A DNA stretch of 64,000 nt from Hyalangium ruber. Its GTDB lineage: Bacteria; Myxococcota; Myxococcia; Myxococcales; Myxococcaceae. The notes beneath the pieces were generated by a model that made no database searches, was not told the DNA's origin, and was given only the letters and a program-made list of their open reading frames with translations. The DNA is taken from positions 496,001-560,000 of the forward strand of contig NZ_JAXIVS010000001.1 of assembly GCF_034259325.1 (NCBI RefSeq), read 5' to 3'. Shown here one piece after another: positions 41,053 through 50,332 of the stretch (the stretch's first letter is position 1; the number at the start of each line of letters is the position of its first letter). Both the position numbers and the translations under genes were made by a program.

Positions 41053-42378
41053 CTAGGCCTTCGTCACCTTCTCACGGCCCGGGCCAACCATCTTCGTGGC
41101 GTTGCGCGTGTCGATGACGCACTGGGCCTTCTGCACCACCATCGCGTAGTCGATGGAGGAGTGGTCGGTGAGGATCAGCACCGCGTCGTACTCGCCGATG
41201 GTCTCCGGCGACAGCGGCACGGAGCTCATCTCGAAGTGGAAGCCGTGGCCCTTCTCCAGCTTGGGCACGTACGGATCGTGGTAGCTGACCTCGGCGCCCT
41301 TCTCATTGAGCAGCGAGATGACGCGCAGGCTCGGGCTCTCGCGCATGTCATCGATGTCCTTCTTGTAGGCCGCCCCGAGGCACAGCACCTTGGCGCCGTT
41401 CAGCGTCTTCTTGTGCTTGTTGAGCGCCTCCATGGTGCGCTGCACCACGTAGTACGGCATCTGCGTGTTCACCTCGCCGGCCAGCTCGATGAACTTGGTG
41501 TGGAACTCGTACTCGCGCGCCTTCCACGTCAGGTAGAACGGGTCGATCGGGATGCAGTGCCCGCCCAGGCCGGGGCCGGGGAAGAAGGGCATGAAGCCGA
41601 ACGGCTTGGTGCTCGCCGCCTGGATGACCTCCCAGACGTCGATGTTCATCCGGTCGCAGAGCATCTTCATCTCGTTGACCATGGCGATGTTCACGCAGCG
41701 GAAGATGTTCTCCAGCAGCTTGGAGAGCTCCGCCACGCGCGTGGAGGACACCGCCACCGTCTCCTTCAGCGCGCTGGAGTACAGCGCCTGCGCCACCTCG
41801 AGGCACGCCGGGGTGAAGCCGCCGACGATCTTCGGGATGGTCTTCGTGTTGAAGCTCTTGTTGCCCGGGTCCTCGCGCTCGGGGCTGAAGGCCAGGTGGA
41901 AGTCCACGCCCGCCTTCAGGCCGTTCTTCTCCAGCAGCGGCTTGAGCACCTCCTCGGTGGTGCCCGGGTACGTGGTGGACTCCAGCACGAAGAGCTGGTT
42001 GCGCCGCACGTACGGGGCCAGCGCCTCGCCCGTCTGAATGATGTACGTCATGTCCGGCTCACGCGAGGCCGTCAGCGGCGTGGGCACGCAGATGACGATG
42101 CAGTCCATCTCCGTGGCCTTGGCGAAGTCCGTCGTCGCCTTGAGCTTGCCCTCGTTGCTGAGCTTCGCCAGCGGCTCGCTGGGGATGTGCTTGATGTAGC
42201 TCTCCCCCTTGCCGATCTTCTCGATCTTGCGCTTGTCGATGTCGAGACCCGTCACCGGGAAGCCGGCCTCCGCGAACGCCATGCCCAGCGGCAGTCCCAC
42301 GTAGCCCAGCCCCACCACCCCCACCTTCGCCTCCCGCTTGCGAATCATCTCGACCAGCGGGCTCACCATCACTCGCAT
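41053..42378 (-). CDS. Nucleotide-sugar dehydrogenase (UDP-GlcNAc/ManNAc type)
   Basis: 441 residues, the usual length. The N-terminal NAD fold is GVVGLGYVGLPLGMAFAEAG (about 19-38), the catalytic cysteine is in GPGLGGHCIPIDPFYLTWKA and the C-terminal NAD-like fold has VLCLGAAYKKDIDDMRESPSL. The GGHCIP motif and GYVGLPLA start place it with WbpA/WecC/TviB-type enzymes that make UDP-sugar uronic acids, rather than UDP-glucose dehydrogenase. It probably supplies a uronic acid for an extracellular polysaccharide, and shares an operon with a heparinase-like protein 62 bp upstream. Confidence 0.93.
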   Translation of the reverse strand: MRVMVSPLVEMIRKREAKVGVVGLGYVGLPLGMAFAEAGFPVTGLDIDKRKIEKIGKGESYIKHIPSEPLAKLSNEGKLKATTDFAKATEMDCIVICVPTPLTASREPDMTYIIQTGEALAPYVRRNQLFVLESTTYPGTTEEVLKPLLEKNGLKAGVDFHLAFSPEREDPGNKSFNTKTIPKIVGGFTPACLEVAQALYSSALKETVAVSSTRVAELSKLLENIFRCVNIAMVNEMKMLCDRMNIDVWEVIQAASTKPFGFMPFFPGPGLGGHCIPIDPFYLTWKAREYEFHTKFIELAGEVNTQMPYYVVQRTMEALNKHKKTLNGAKVLCLGAAYKKDIDDMRESPSLRVISLLNEKGAEVSYHDPYVPKLEKGHGFHFEMSSVPLSPETIGEYDAVLILTDHSSIDYAMVVQKAQCVIDTRNATKMVGPGREKVTKA

Positions 42379-42440
42379 CTTCTTGCCCTCCCAGAGGGGC
42401 GCCGCGCCACACGGTCAGCCCCAGCCCAACCACCTTGAAC

Positions 42441-44516
42441 TCACAGGAAAACGACAACCCACCTCAGCCACGCGGGGGGCACCAGCTGCACCCCGTAAAC
42501 CACTGCCATCGCCGGCTCCACGCGCCCGTACCCTGGCGAGTACCGGGATGGCTCCAGCCGCGGTGACAACCCCACCGCGAAGAGCACCAGCGCCCGGGCC
42601 GCACCCGCCGGCCCCAGCTCCATTCCGAGCGGTTCGAAGGTGCGCGGTGCCTCCGGTACGCGCAAGGCCCTCCGCAACTCTTCTTGCGAGGGAGCCCGCA
42701 TCCGCACATGGGTGTCCGGCAGGTGCAGCCGGCCCACCACGTCATGCGTCCCCGTACCCACGAGCCGATCCGTCACCGAGAGCACGCGCTCGCGCTTGTC
42801 CAGGTAGAAGGTCCGCTCCACGCCCACGGGCGCCGGCAGGCTTCGGTAGCCATCGTGCCGCACGGAGAGTCGATCCAGCTCCGGCCCGGCCTGGAACACC
42901 TCCACCCGCGCGCGCGCCGCCTCGGGCAGCGCGAAGAGGCGCTCCGGCACGATGGGTACCTGCTCCACGCCATCCAACTGGAGCGTGTTGTGCAGGGCGG
43001 TGCCGCGGAACGCGTTGCGCACGTTCGGATCCCGCGTGTACGTGCCGGTGCCGGGATCCACGATGACGGGTACGCCGCCCAGGTGCAGCTCGAAGGAGAG
43101 CTTGTCGTTGTGGTTGTGTCCGCCTACCCCGCCCTGCCCCTGAGGGCCCGCGCTGACGGTAACGACCGCCCCCGCGCCGCGCAGCACGTGGAAGCCTCCC
43201 TCGGGGAAGCACACCGAAACCGGCGGAGGTGCGGGAGGAAGCGCCTGGAAGCGCTCCAGCCCCGGCAGACCGAGCAACCAGGCTGCCTCGTCCGGGAACT
43301 CGCCCCCCGCCAGGCTCCCATCCGAGAAGAGCGCGGCACCCAGCGGCGCCAGGTAGCCATGGTCCAGGTCGGCCCTGTCCCGAAGCGGGAAGACGCGGCC
43401 CGAATCATTGTCGCCCACCTGAGGAGCCAGCCCCTGCTCCGAGCACCACGCGCGGGCGGCTCCGTACATCCGCCGCAGCCGCTCCGTGTAGCTGTCGCCC
43501 AGGGAGGTCCCCGCCCCGAGCCCCACCACATAGGCCAGGGTGAACAGCTCCACCGAGAGCCGGTGGTAGGGCGTGGAGCCCTCGAAGGAAGTGCCCTCCG
43601 CGTGTACCTGCGCCTCCATCTGCGCGCGCAGGCCGTTCACCGCGAGCGCCACCTGGCTCGGCGCGTTCGGCAGCTCCGGGAAGAGCAGGCCCACCACCAG
43701 CAGGCCCACGAAGTTGGAGACGAGGTGGTTGTTGGGAACGGCGCCCCGGTCCTCCAGGTGCGCCTCCACCCACGCGGTGTGCTCGGTGAGCGCGCTCAGC
43801 ACGGGCACGAGGAACTCGGGCCGCTGCACCTCGGGCGCCTCGGCGAACATGGCCAGCGCCTGCGCCACGTTGGCCGCACGCAGCGCCACCTCCATGGGGC
43901 AGGTCCAATGCACGCCCATGCCCGTCGGGTTGGCCTGGAGGAAGTCGATCACCTGCAGCACGAAGGCCCGCGCGAACCGCGAGCGCGCCGCCTCGTCCTG
44001 CTCCACCCAGTAGCCCTGCGCGAGCGCCACCAGGCTGTCGAGCCGCCCGAGCTCCCACGCGTACTTCGGATCCGAGCCGTGCCGCTGCAGCTTCAGCTGC
44101 TCCACCGGCTCCAGCGGGAAGCGGTAGCCGCTCCACACATCCAAGGACCAGTCCACCGGCTTGCCTTCACCGAAGGCCACGCACGTACCGAAGACATTGA
44201 ACTCCTGGCGGAGCGCCGTCTGTGCCCGCTCGAGCGCCCTTTCCTTCGCGCCAGGGATGGCCGCGAGCGCCTGGAGCACGGACGAACGCTGCTGAGGCTC
44301 GCACCACGCGCCGGTGTGGCGCGTCTCCAGGAACCGGCTCGCCAGCTCCGTGGCGGAGGCGGCACCATAGGCCTGCAGGATCCGCAGCTCATCCACAGGA
44401 TACCGGCGGCGATAGAGCGCCTGCCGAGCCGCGCCCTGAACCCGTCGCACCGCGCTCTTTGCTACAGCGGCAGGCGCGAGACGAACCAGCGCCGTGTAGT
44501 AATCGAGAGTTCCCAT
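42441..44516 (-). CDS. Heparinase II/III-family polysaccharide lyase-like protein
   Basis: 691 residues. The N-terminal 330 residues are helical (an alpha/alpha toroid), and the C-terminal half is beta-rich with the family signature QGGVGGHNHNDKLSFEL (His and Asn of the active site), VIVDPGTGTYTRDP and GTALHNTLQLDG. No signal peptide is visible, though the first residues (LDYYTALVRLAPAAV) are hydrophobic. Such proteins in polysaccharide clusters cut or epimerise uronate-containing glycans during export. The ATG at 44516 has GGAAGGGG upstream, and a sigma-54 promoter is in place at 44547-44562. It is followed by the sugar dehydrogenase gene. Confidence 0.87.
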   Translation of the reverse strand: MGTLDYYTALVRLAPAAVAKSAVRRVQGAARQALYRRRYPVDELRILQAYGAASATELASRFLETRHTGAWCEPQQRSSVLQALAAIPGAKERALERAQTALRQEFNVFGTCVAFGEGKPVDWSLDVWSGYRFPLEPVEQLKLQRHGSDPKYAWELGRLDSLVALAQGYWVEQDEAARSRFARAFVLQVIDFLQANPTGMGVHWTCPMEVALRAANVAQALAMFAEAPEVQRPEFLVPVLSALTEHTAWVEAHLEDRGAVPNNHLVSNFVGLLVVGLLFPELPNAPSQVALAVNGLRAQMEAQVHAEGTSFEGSTPYHRLSVELFTLAYVVGLGAGTSLGDSYTERLRRMYGAARAWCSEQGLAPQVGDNDSGRVFPLRDRADLDHGYLAPLGAALFSDGSLAGGEFPDEAAWLLGLPGLERFQALPPAPPPVSVCFPEGGFHVLRGAGAVVTVSAGPQGQGGVGGHNHNDKLSFELHLGGVPVIVDPGTGTYTRDPNVRNAFRGTALHNTLQLDGVEQVPIVPERLFALPEAARARVEVFQAGPELDRLSVRHDGYRSLPAPVGVERTFYLDKRERVLSVTDRLVGTGTHDVVGRLHLPDTHVRMRAPSQEELRRALRVPEAPRTFEPLGMELGPAGAARALVLFAVGLSPRLEPSRYSPGYGRVEPAMAVVYGVQLVPPAWLRWVVVFL

Positions 44517-44546
44517 CCAACCCCTTCCACCGTCCGTACTTGTGTT

Positions 44547-44562
44547 AGCAATCGCCCGGCCA
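44547..44562 (-). promoter_or_regulatory. Sigma-54 (-24/-12) promoter of the heparinase-dehydrogenase operon
   Basis: Read on the minus strand, TGGCCGGGCGATTGCT matches TGGCACG-N4-TTGC(A/T) at all four TGGC, G7 and all five TTGCT positions with exact spacing. Transcription would start near 44536, 20 bp before the ATG, leaving room for the GGAAGGGG ribosome site. Sigma-54 promoters with enhancer-binding proteins drive many developmental genes in myxobacteria. Confidence 0.7.
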
Positions 44563-44694
44563 GCGCAAACCCCTTGAAGTTGCTGGGAACGCGAGTACCG
44601 CTGCCCCAGAGGGCCGGTAAAAAGTGCTGTAGCGCGCGGACCTCATGAGAAGTTCCGTTCCCTGGCTGATGTCGCGCGGTACCTCAGGTAGGCA

Positions 44695-45744
44695 GTGTTG
44701 CGCCGCACTCGGTGCGTGCCCATTCCTTGGCGCGTGCGTGTCAGAGCGTTGAGCGAGCGGCGTGCCCAGGGAGTTTCCGGGGCATCGGGGGTGGAGGGGG
44801 TACTCGCGGCGGTAGCCGAGCGAGCGCTTCAGAAGGGGGCGCGGGCGGGGATGGACGCCCTCCTTCAGGAGGCGCTGCGGCTCACGGGCGCGCTGGGCAT
44901 CGCCCTCCATGAGGGTCGGGACCGGGTGGCGCAGGCGGGGCTGAAGCCGCCCCCTCTCTCCAAGGCACGCGCGCTCCAAGTGATTCACGCGCCGGATCAA
45001 CGGACGGCCCTGGTGGTGGTGCCGGAGCGCGGCAGTCCGGAGGAGCGGGAAGCGTTGGCGAAGTTCGCCCGCCTCGCGAGCACCCTGTTGGCTACCCAGA
45101 GACGGGAAGCGGCGGCCCAGGCTCGACAGGCACACCTGTCTCGGGAGCTGCGGCAGTTGGAGCAGGCCGTGGCGTACCGGGAACGCAACCGCTCGCGGGC
45201 CTCGCACGATCTCAGGACGCCCCTGCTCGTCATGAAGGGCTACGTGGACATGATGCGCAAGGGGATGACGGGCGAGCTCACCCCCACCATGGAGCGCTAC
45301 CTGGAGCGCATCCACGGCGCGACCCAGGACATGAGCGCGCTCATCTCGCAGCGCCTCGCGGCCGGCGATGCGCCCGAGGATCTGCTCTCGCTGCTGCGCG
45401 GAGCCTTCGAGCGACTCGCGCGCACCCAGAACCTCTCCCTGCGCTCCGAGGGCGCCCCACCCGCCGTGCCGGTGCGTGGACTCCACTCCGAGCTGCTCCT
45501 GCTGACCCGGACCCTAGCCCGAAGCCTGGCCGCCACGGGGACTCCTCAGGTGGACCTCGGTATCGAGGCCCGGGAGACCGTGAAGATGTGGAGAGTGAGC
45601 CTGAGCACGACTTCGGATCAGCCGCTCCCGGCGAGGATGATGCAGCGCTTGGACGGGCTGGTTCAGAAGCTGGGCGGCACACTGGCGGTACGGCTCTCGC
45701 CTTGCCTCGAGCTGACCCTGCAACTGCCCGCGGCGATGACCTGA
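44695..45744 (+). CDS. HisKA protein with degenerate ATPase lobe (pseudo-histidine-kinase)
   Basis: 349 residues from a GTG start that is uncertain. Residues 60-150 suggest a small GAF-like sensor. A HisKA dimerisation domain follows with RASHDLRTPLLVMKGYVDMM (His171) and LERIHGATQDMSALI. The C-terminal 110 residues keep an ATPase-like end (LVQKLGGTLAV, then LELTLQLP) but have no N-box Asn, no DxGxG and no GxG lid, so ATP binding is unlikely. It may act as a phosphotransfer or scaffold partner for another kinase. It is divergent from the heparinase operon. No cognate response regulator is adjacent. Confidence 0.78.
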   Translation: MLRRTRCVPIPWRVRVRALSERRAQGVSGASGVEGVLAAVAERALQKGARAGMDALLQEALRLTGALGIALHEGRDRVAQAGLKPPPLSKARALQVIHAPDQRTALVVVPERGSPEEREALAKFARLASTLLATQRREAAAQARQAHLSRELRQLEQAVAYRERNRSRASHDLRTPLLVMKGYVDMMRKGMTGELTPTMERYLERIHGATQDMSALISQRLAAGDAPEDLLSLLRGAFERLARTQNLSLRSEGAPPAVPVRGLHSELLLLTRTLARSLAATGTPQVDLGIEARETVKMWRVSLSTTSDQPLPARMMQRLDGLVQKLGGTLAVRLSPCLELTLQLPAAMT

Positions 45745-45811
45745 TACACGGGCGTGGACGCACGCGCGCGGATGTTCCAATGATGTGGCCCCCGCTTTGC
45801 CGAGGCCCATC

Positions 45812-46720
45812 ATGGAGCTGCGAATCCAGAACCTGTCCAAGCGCTATCCCAACGGGACGCAGGCGCTCGCGGACGTAACGCTCACCGTGAAGCCGGGGAT
45901 GTTCGGGCTGCTGGGCCCCAACGGCGCCGGCAAGTCCACGCTGATGCGCACCCTGGCCACGCTCCAGGAGGCCGACAGCGGCAGCGCCACCCTGGGCGAG
46001 ATCAACGTGCTGCGGGACAAGGACGCGGTCCGCCAGGTGCTGGGCTACCTGCCCCAGGACTTCGGCCTCTACCCGAAGGTAGCCGCCGAGGACCTGCTGG
46101 AGCACCTGGCCACCCTCAAGGGCATCCGGAACGCGAAGGAGCGCAAGCAGGTGGTCGCGGCGCTCTTGCAGCAGACCAACCTCCACGCCGCGCGCAAGAA
46201 GCCGCTGGGCAGCTTCTCGGGCGGCATGCGCCAGCGCTTCGGCATCGCCCAGGCGCTCCTGGGCAACCCGCGCCTGCTCATCGTGGACGAACCCACCGCG
46301 GGCTTGGATCCCGAGGAGCGCGTGCGCTTCCACAACCTGCTGTCGGAGATCGGCCGCGACGTCATCGTCATCCTCTCCACGCACATCGTCTCGGATGTCC
46401 ACGAGCTGTGCGCGCAGATGGCGGTGATGAACGGGGGCCGGGTGCTACTCACCGGTGAGCCCCAGGCCGTCATCTCCCAGTTGTCCGGCCGCATCTGGCG
46501 GCGCTTCGTGGAGAAGGCGGAGCTGCCCACGCTCCAATCCCAGTATCAGATCATCTCCACGCGGCTGGTGACGGGGCGCACCCGCGTCCACGTCTACAGC
46601 GAGAGCGCGCCGGGCGCGGGCTTCGAGCCGGTGGAGCCAGATCTCGAGGACGCCTACTTCGCCACCATCAAGGGCCACGTGCGGGACGCGCCGGCCCCCT
46701 CGCTCCAGGCCCAGGGCTGA
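45812..46720 (+). CDS. ABC transporter ATP-binding protein
   Basis: 302 residues. Walker A is GPNGAGKST, the signature SGGMRQRFGIAQALLG, Walker B LLIVDEP with switch His in STHIVSDV. The C-terminal part (about 230-302) is a DrrA-like extension. It should energise the downstream permease fused to a peptidase, 11 bp away. The ATG at 45812 (MELRIQNLSKRYPNG) is chosen with GAGG 6 bp before it; the alternative start 27 bp upstream is less typical. Confidence 0.92.
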   Translation: MELRIQNLSKRYPNGTQALADVTLTVKPGMFGLLGPNGAGKSTLMRTLATLQEADSGSATLGEINVLRDKDAVRQVLGYLPQDFGLYPKVAAEDLLEHLATLKGIRNAKERKQVVAALLQQTNLHAARKKPLGSFSGGMRQRFGIAQALLGNPRLLIVDEPTAGLDPEERVRFHNLLSEIGRDVIVILSTHIVSDVHELCAQMAVMNGGRVLLTGEPQAVISQLSGRIWRRFVEKAELPTLQSQYQIISTRLVTGRTRVHVYSESAPGAGFEPVEPDLEDAYFATIKGHVRDAPAPSLQAQG

Positions 46721-46731
46721 GGAGGCACGCC

Positions 46732-49700
46732 ATGCTCGCCATCGCCCTCTTCGAGCTGCGTCGCCGGCTGGGGATGCTGTCCACCTGGGTCTACTTCGGC
46801 GTCTACCTGGCGCTCGGCTTCATCACGATGAACGCGGCGGGTGGCGCCTGGGAGGGCGTCGTCTTCAGCGCGGGAGGCGGCGGCAAGGTGCTCGCCAACT
46901 CGCCCCACTCGCTCGGGATGATGATGGCCTTCCTGGGCTACACCGGCGTCATCATCACCGGCGCGATGATGGGGCAGGCCGTCTACCAGGACTTCGCCGC
47001 GGGCACCCATACCCTCTTCTTCACCACGCCCATCTCCAAGGCCCAGTATCTCTTCGGCCGCTTCCTGGGGGCCTTCCTCGTCCTGCTCGTCATCTTCAGC
47101 AGCCTGGGACTGGGCGCCTTCGTGGGCAGCCACATGCCCTGGCTCCAGAAGCATCTGGTGGGGCCCACCCTGCCCGCCGCCTACCTGCGGCCGTACCTGC
47201 TGAGCGTGCTGCCCAACCTGATCATCACCGGCTCGCTCTTCTTCGCGCTGGCCACGCTCACCCGGCGCATCCTCCCCGTCTACGTCGCCAGCGTGGTGCT
47301 CTTCATCGGCTACCTCGTCGGCAGCAACCTGCTGGCCGAGCTGGACACCAAGTGGATCGCCGCGCTGGTGGATCCCTTCGGCCTGTCCGCGCAAGGCTTC
47401 GCGAGCGAGTACTGGACGGTGGCCGAGAAGAACACGCAGCTCCTGCCCCTGGAGGGCTGGTTCCTCGTCAACCGGCTCGTGTGGCTGGCCATCGGCATGG
47501 GCGCCCTCGCCTTCACCTACCTGCGCTTCCAGCGCACCCATGCCCTGGATCTGAAGGGCGCGAAGGAGCAGACGCCCCGCGAGGCCGAGACCGCCACGGC
47601 CGTTCTCGTGCCACCACCCGCCACCCGGGACTTCCGGTCCACCACCTTCCTGGGGCTGCTGCCCCGACTGGCGTGGCTCGATCTGAAGGAGACGGTGAAG
47701 AACGTCTACTTCGTGGTGATGGTGCTCGCGGGCGTGCTCTTCGTCCTCATCAGCTCGCGCGCGCTGGGGAGCATCTACGGCACGAACACCTGGCCGGTGA
47801 CGTACATGGTGCTGGAGCTGGTGGGCGGCACCTTCTCCCTCTTCCACGTCATCATCATCACCTTCTACTCGGGCGAGCTCATCTGGCGGGAGCGCGACGC
47901 GCACATGAGCGGGTTGATGGACACGCTGCCCACTCCCGGCTGGCTGCCCTATGTCACCAAGCTGCTGGCGCTGATGGGCGTGCAGGTGCTGCTCACCTTC
48001 GTGGTGCTCGCCTGCGGCATGCTCGTCCAGCTCACGCGGGGCTACACCCAGTTCGAACTGGGGCTCTATCTGCAAGAGCTGTTCGGCATGCGGCTGCTGG
48101 ACCTGTGGCTGTTGTGCGTGCTCGCCGTGTTCATCCACGTGGTGGTCAACCACAAGTACCTGGGGCACTTCGTCATGGTGCTCTACCTGATGGTGAGCAC
48201 CTTCGCCGCGCAGCTCGGCTTCGAGCACAACCTGTACCGGTTCGGCGGCACGCCTCCGTATACGTACTCGGACATGAACGGCTATGGGCCGTTCCTCCGG
48301 CCGTTCTACTGGTTCCAGGGGTACTGGGCGCTGACAGCCGTGGTGCTCGCGCTGGTGGCGCACCTGGGCTGGGTGCGCGGTACGGAGGAGGGCCGGCGCT
48401 CGCGGCTCCTGAGCGTGCGGGCGCGCCTGTCCCACCCAGTGCGCTTCGGACTGGCGCTGTCGCTGCTCGCCTTGGCCCTGGTGGGTACCTACATCTTCCA
48501 CAACACCAACCGCCTCAACCGCTTCACCACCGAGCGCGAGGAGCAGGAGGAGCTCGCCGAGTACGAGCGAAAGTACAAGGCCCTCGAAAAGGAGCCTCAG
48601 CCGCGCATCGTCGCGGTGAAGGTACAGACGGACCTCTACCCCCAGGAGGCCCGCGTCCACTTCCAGGGTACCTACGGCCTGGAGAACCGCTCAGGCCAGC
48701 CGGTGAAAGCCATCTACGTGGCGCTCCCCGCCACCAAGGAGCTCACCGTGAAGCGACTCTCGGTGGCAGGCATGGAGGCGCCGAGCGAGCAGGACGCGAA
48801 GCACGGCCTCTCCACCTACCGCCTGTCCGAGCCGCTACCGCCGGGCGCGAAGGCGGAGCTGCACTTCGACCTCGAATACACCTCGCGTGGCTTCAAGAAC
48901 GACGCTCAGAACACCGAGGTGGTGGAGAACGGCAGCTTCCTCAACAGCAACCTGCTGCCACACCTGGGCTACTCGGAAGGCGCCGAGCTCAGCGATGAGG
49001 ACATCCGCAAGCGCATGGGCCTGCCCCACAAGGAGCGCATGGCGGACGTGAACGACCTGAACGCCCGGATGAACACGTACATCACCTCGGACTCGGACTG
49101 GGTGACGTTCGAGGCCACGGTGAGCACCAGCCCTGATCAGATCGCGCTGGCGCCCGGCTACCTGGAGCGGGAGTGGACCGAAGGGGGGCGGCGCTACTTC
49201 CACTACAAGATGGACCGCCCCATCCTGAACTTCTACTCGTTCCTCTCCGCGCGCTGGCAGGTGCGGCGCGACAAGTGGAACGACGTGGCCATCGAGGTCT
49301 ATTACCACCCCGGCCACGAGTACAACGTGGAGCGGATGGTGGACGCGGTGAAGGCCTCGCTGGACTACTACACGCAGGCCTTCAGCCCATACCAGCACCG
49401 GCAGGTGCGCATCCTCGAGTTCCCCCGCTACGCCACCTTCGCCCAGTCGTTCCCCAACACCATCCCCTACTCGGAGAGCATCGGCTTCATCGCGCGGGTG
49501 GACCCGGACGATCCGGAGGACGTGGACTACCCCTACTACGTCACGGCGCACGAGGTGGCGCACCAGTGGTGGGCGCACCAGGTCATCGGTGGCAACGTGC
49601 AGGGCGCCACGCTCCTGTCGGAGACGCTGTCGCAGTACTCGGCCCTCATGGTGATGAAGCGCAAGTACGGCGCCGAGCGCATGGGCCGCTTCCTCCGCCA

Positions 49701-50316
49701 TGAGCTGGACCGGTACCTGCGCAGCCGTGCCATCGAGCGCAACAAGGAGATGCCCCTGGCGCGCGTCGAGAACCAGGCGTACGTCCACTACAACAAGGGC
49801 AGCCTGGTGATGTACGCGCTGCAGGACTACGTCGGCGAGGACAAGGTGAACCAGGCGCTCGCGGCCTTCCTCAAGAAGACGGCGTACCAGCAGCCGCCCT
49901 TCACCCACTCGCCCGAGCTGATCGCCGAGCTGCGCGCGGTGACGCCCGAGCACCTGCGCTACCTCATCGAGGATCTCTTCGAGCGCATCACCCTCTACGA
50001 GAACCGAGCCGTCACGGCCACCTCCACCGCGCGGCCGGACGGCAAGTTCGAGGTGAAGCTCACGGCCAAGGCGCGCAAGGTGGAGGCCAATGGCCTGGGC
50101 GAGGAGAAGGACCTCTCGCTCGACGACTGGGTGGACGTGGGCGTGCTCGACAAGGACGGCAAGCCGCTCTACCTGGAGCGGCACCGCGTGCAGGCCCAGG
50201 ACGTGAGCTTCACCGTGGTGGTGGACCAGCAGCCCTTCAAGGCCGGGCTGGATCCGCTCTACAAGCTCATCGACCGCAAGCCGGACGACAACACGGTGCG
50301 GGTGGAGGCGCTCTGA
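46732..50316 (+). CDS. ABC-2 permease fused to M1-family aminopeptidase
   Basis: 1,194 residues. The N-terminal half (about 1-585) has two ABC-2-type permease blocks with about twelve hydrophobic segments (ELRRRLGMLSTWVYFGVYLALG; GTYIF-type helix near 580). The C-terminal half (about 600-1194) is an M1 zinc peptidase with HEVAHQWW (His940, Glu941, His944) and a third ligand Glu964 in LLSETLSQYSALM. The gap between the HExxH motif and the glutamate is one residue longer than in leukotriene A4 hydrolase, as seen in this fusion family. A peptide substrate exported or processed at the membrane is suggested. It pairs with the ATP-binding gene just upstream. Confidence 0.9.
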   Translation: MLAIALFELRRRLGMLSTWVYFGVYLALGFITMNAAGGAWEGVVFSAGGGGKVLANSPHSLGMMMAFLGYTGVIITGAMMGQAVYQDFAAGTHTLFFTTPISKAQYLFGRFLGAFLVLLVIFSSLGLGAFVGSHMPWLQKHLVGPTLPAAYLRPYLLSVLPNLIITGSLFFALATLTRRILPVYVASVVLFIGYLVGSNLLAELDTKWIAALVDPFGLSAQGFASEYWTVAEKNTQLLPLEGWFLVNRLVWLAIGMGALAFTYLRFQRTHALDLKGAKEQTPREAETATAVLVPPPATRDFRSTTFLGLLPRLAWLDLKETVKNVYFVVMVLAGVLFVLISSRALGSIYGTNTWPVTYMVLELVGGTFSLFHVIIITFYSGELIWRERDAHMSGLMDTLPTPGWLPYVTKLLALMGVQVLLTFVVLACGMLVQLTRGYTQFELGLYLQELFGMRLLDLWLLCVLAVFIHVVVNHKYLGHFVMVLYLMVSTFAAQLGFEHNLYRFGGTPPYTYSDMNGYGPFLRPFYWFQGYWALTAVVLALVAHLGWVRGTEEGRRSRLLSVRARLSHPVRFGLALSLLALALVGTYIFHNTNRLNRFTTEREEQEELAEYERKYKALEKEPQPRIVAVKVQTDLYPQEARVHFQGTYGLENRSGQPVKAIYVALPATKELTVKRLSVAGMEAPSEQDAKHGLSTYRLSEPLPPGAKAELHFDLEYTSRGFKNDAQNTEVVENGSFLNSNLLPHLGYSEGAELSDEDIRKRMGLPHKERMADVNDLNARMNTYITSDSDWVTFEATVSTSPDQIALAPGYLEREWTEGGRRYFHYKMDRPILNFYSFLSARWQVRRDKWNDVAIEVYYHPGHEYNVERMVDAVKASLDYYTQAFSPYQHRQVRILEFPRYATFAQSFPNTIPYSESIGFIARVDPDDPEDVDYPYYVTAHEVAHQWWAHQVIGGNVQGATLLSETLSQYSALMVMKRKYGAERMGRFLRHELDRYLRSRAIERNKEMPLARVENQAYVHYNKGSLVMYALQDYVGEDKVNQALAAFLKKTAYQQPPFTHSPELIAELRAVTPEHLRYLIEDLFERITLYENRAVTATSTARPDGKFEVKLTAKARKVEANGLGEEKDLSLDDWVDVGVLDKDGKPLYLERHRVQAQDVSFTVVVDQQPFKAGLDPLYKLIDRKPDDNTVRVEAL

Positions 50317-50329
50317 CTCCGAGCGCCTC
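50305..50329. terminator. Hairpin between convergent genes
   Basis: A perfect 9-bp stem (GAGGCGCTC at 50305-50313 and its complement at 50321-50329) with a 7-nt loop spans the stop of the permease-peptidase gene, with the cheA stop just beyond. It could terminate both transcripts; there is no T-run. Confidence 0.5.
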
Positions 50330-50332
50330 GGC

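Noticed and set aside
44646-44750. Short plus-strand ORF (about 34 codons) overlapping the start of the HisKA gene
   Set aside because: Composition is not protein-like, no ribosome site is present, and it overlaps the likely start of the HisKA gene.
45786-45800. Second sigma-54-like match (TGGC-N7-TTGC) before the ABC ATP-binding gene
   Set aside because: Spacing is correct, but transcription would begin at the ATG (45812), removing the GAGG ribosome site; the base after TTGC is C rather than A/T.
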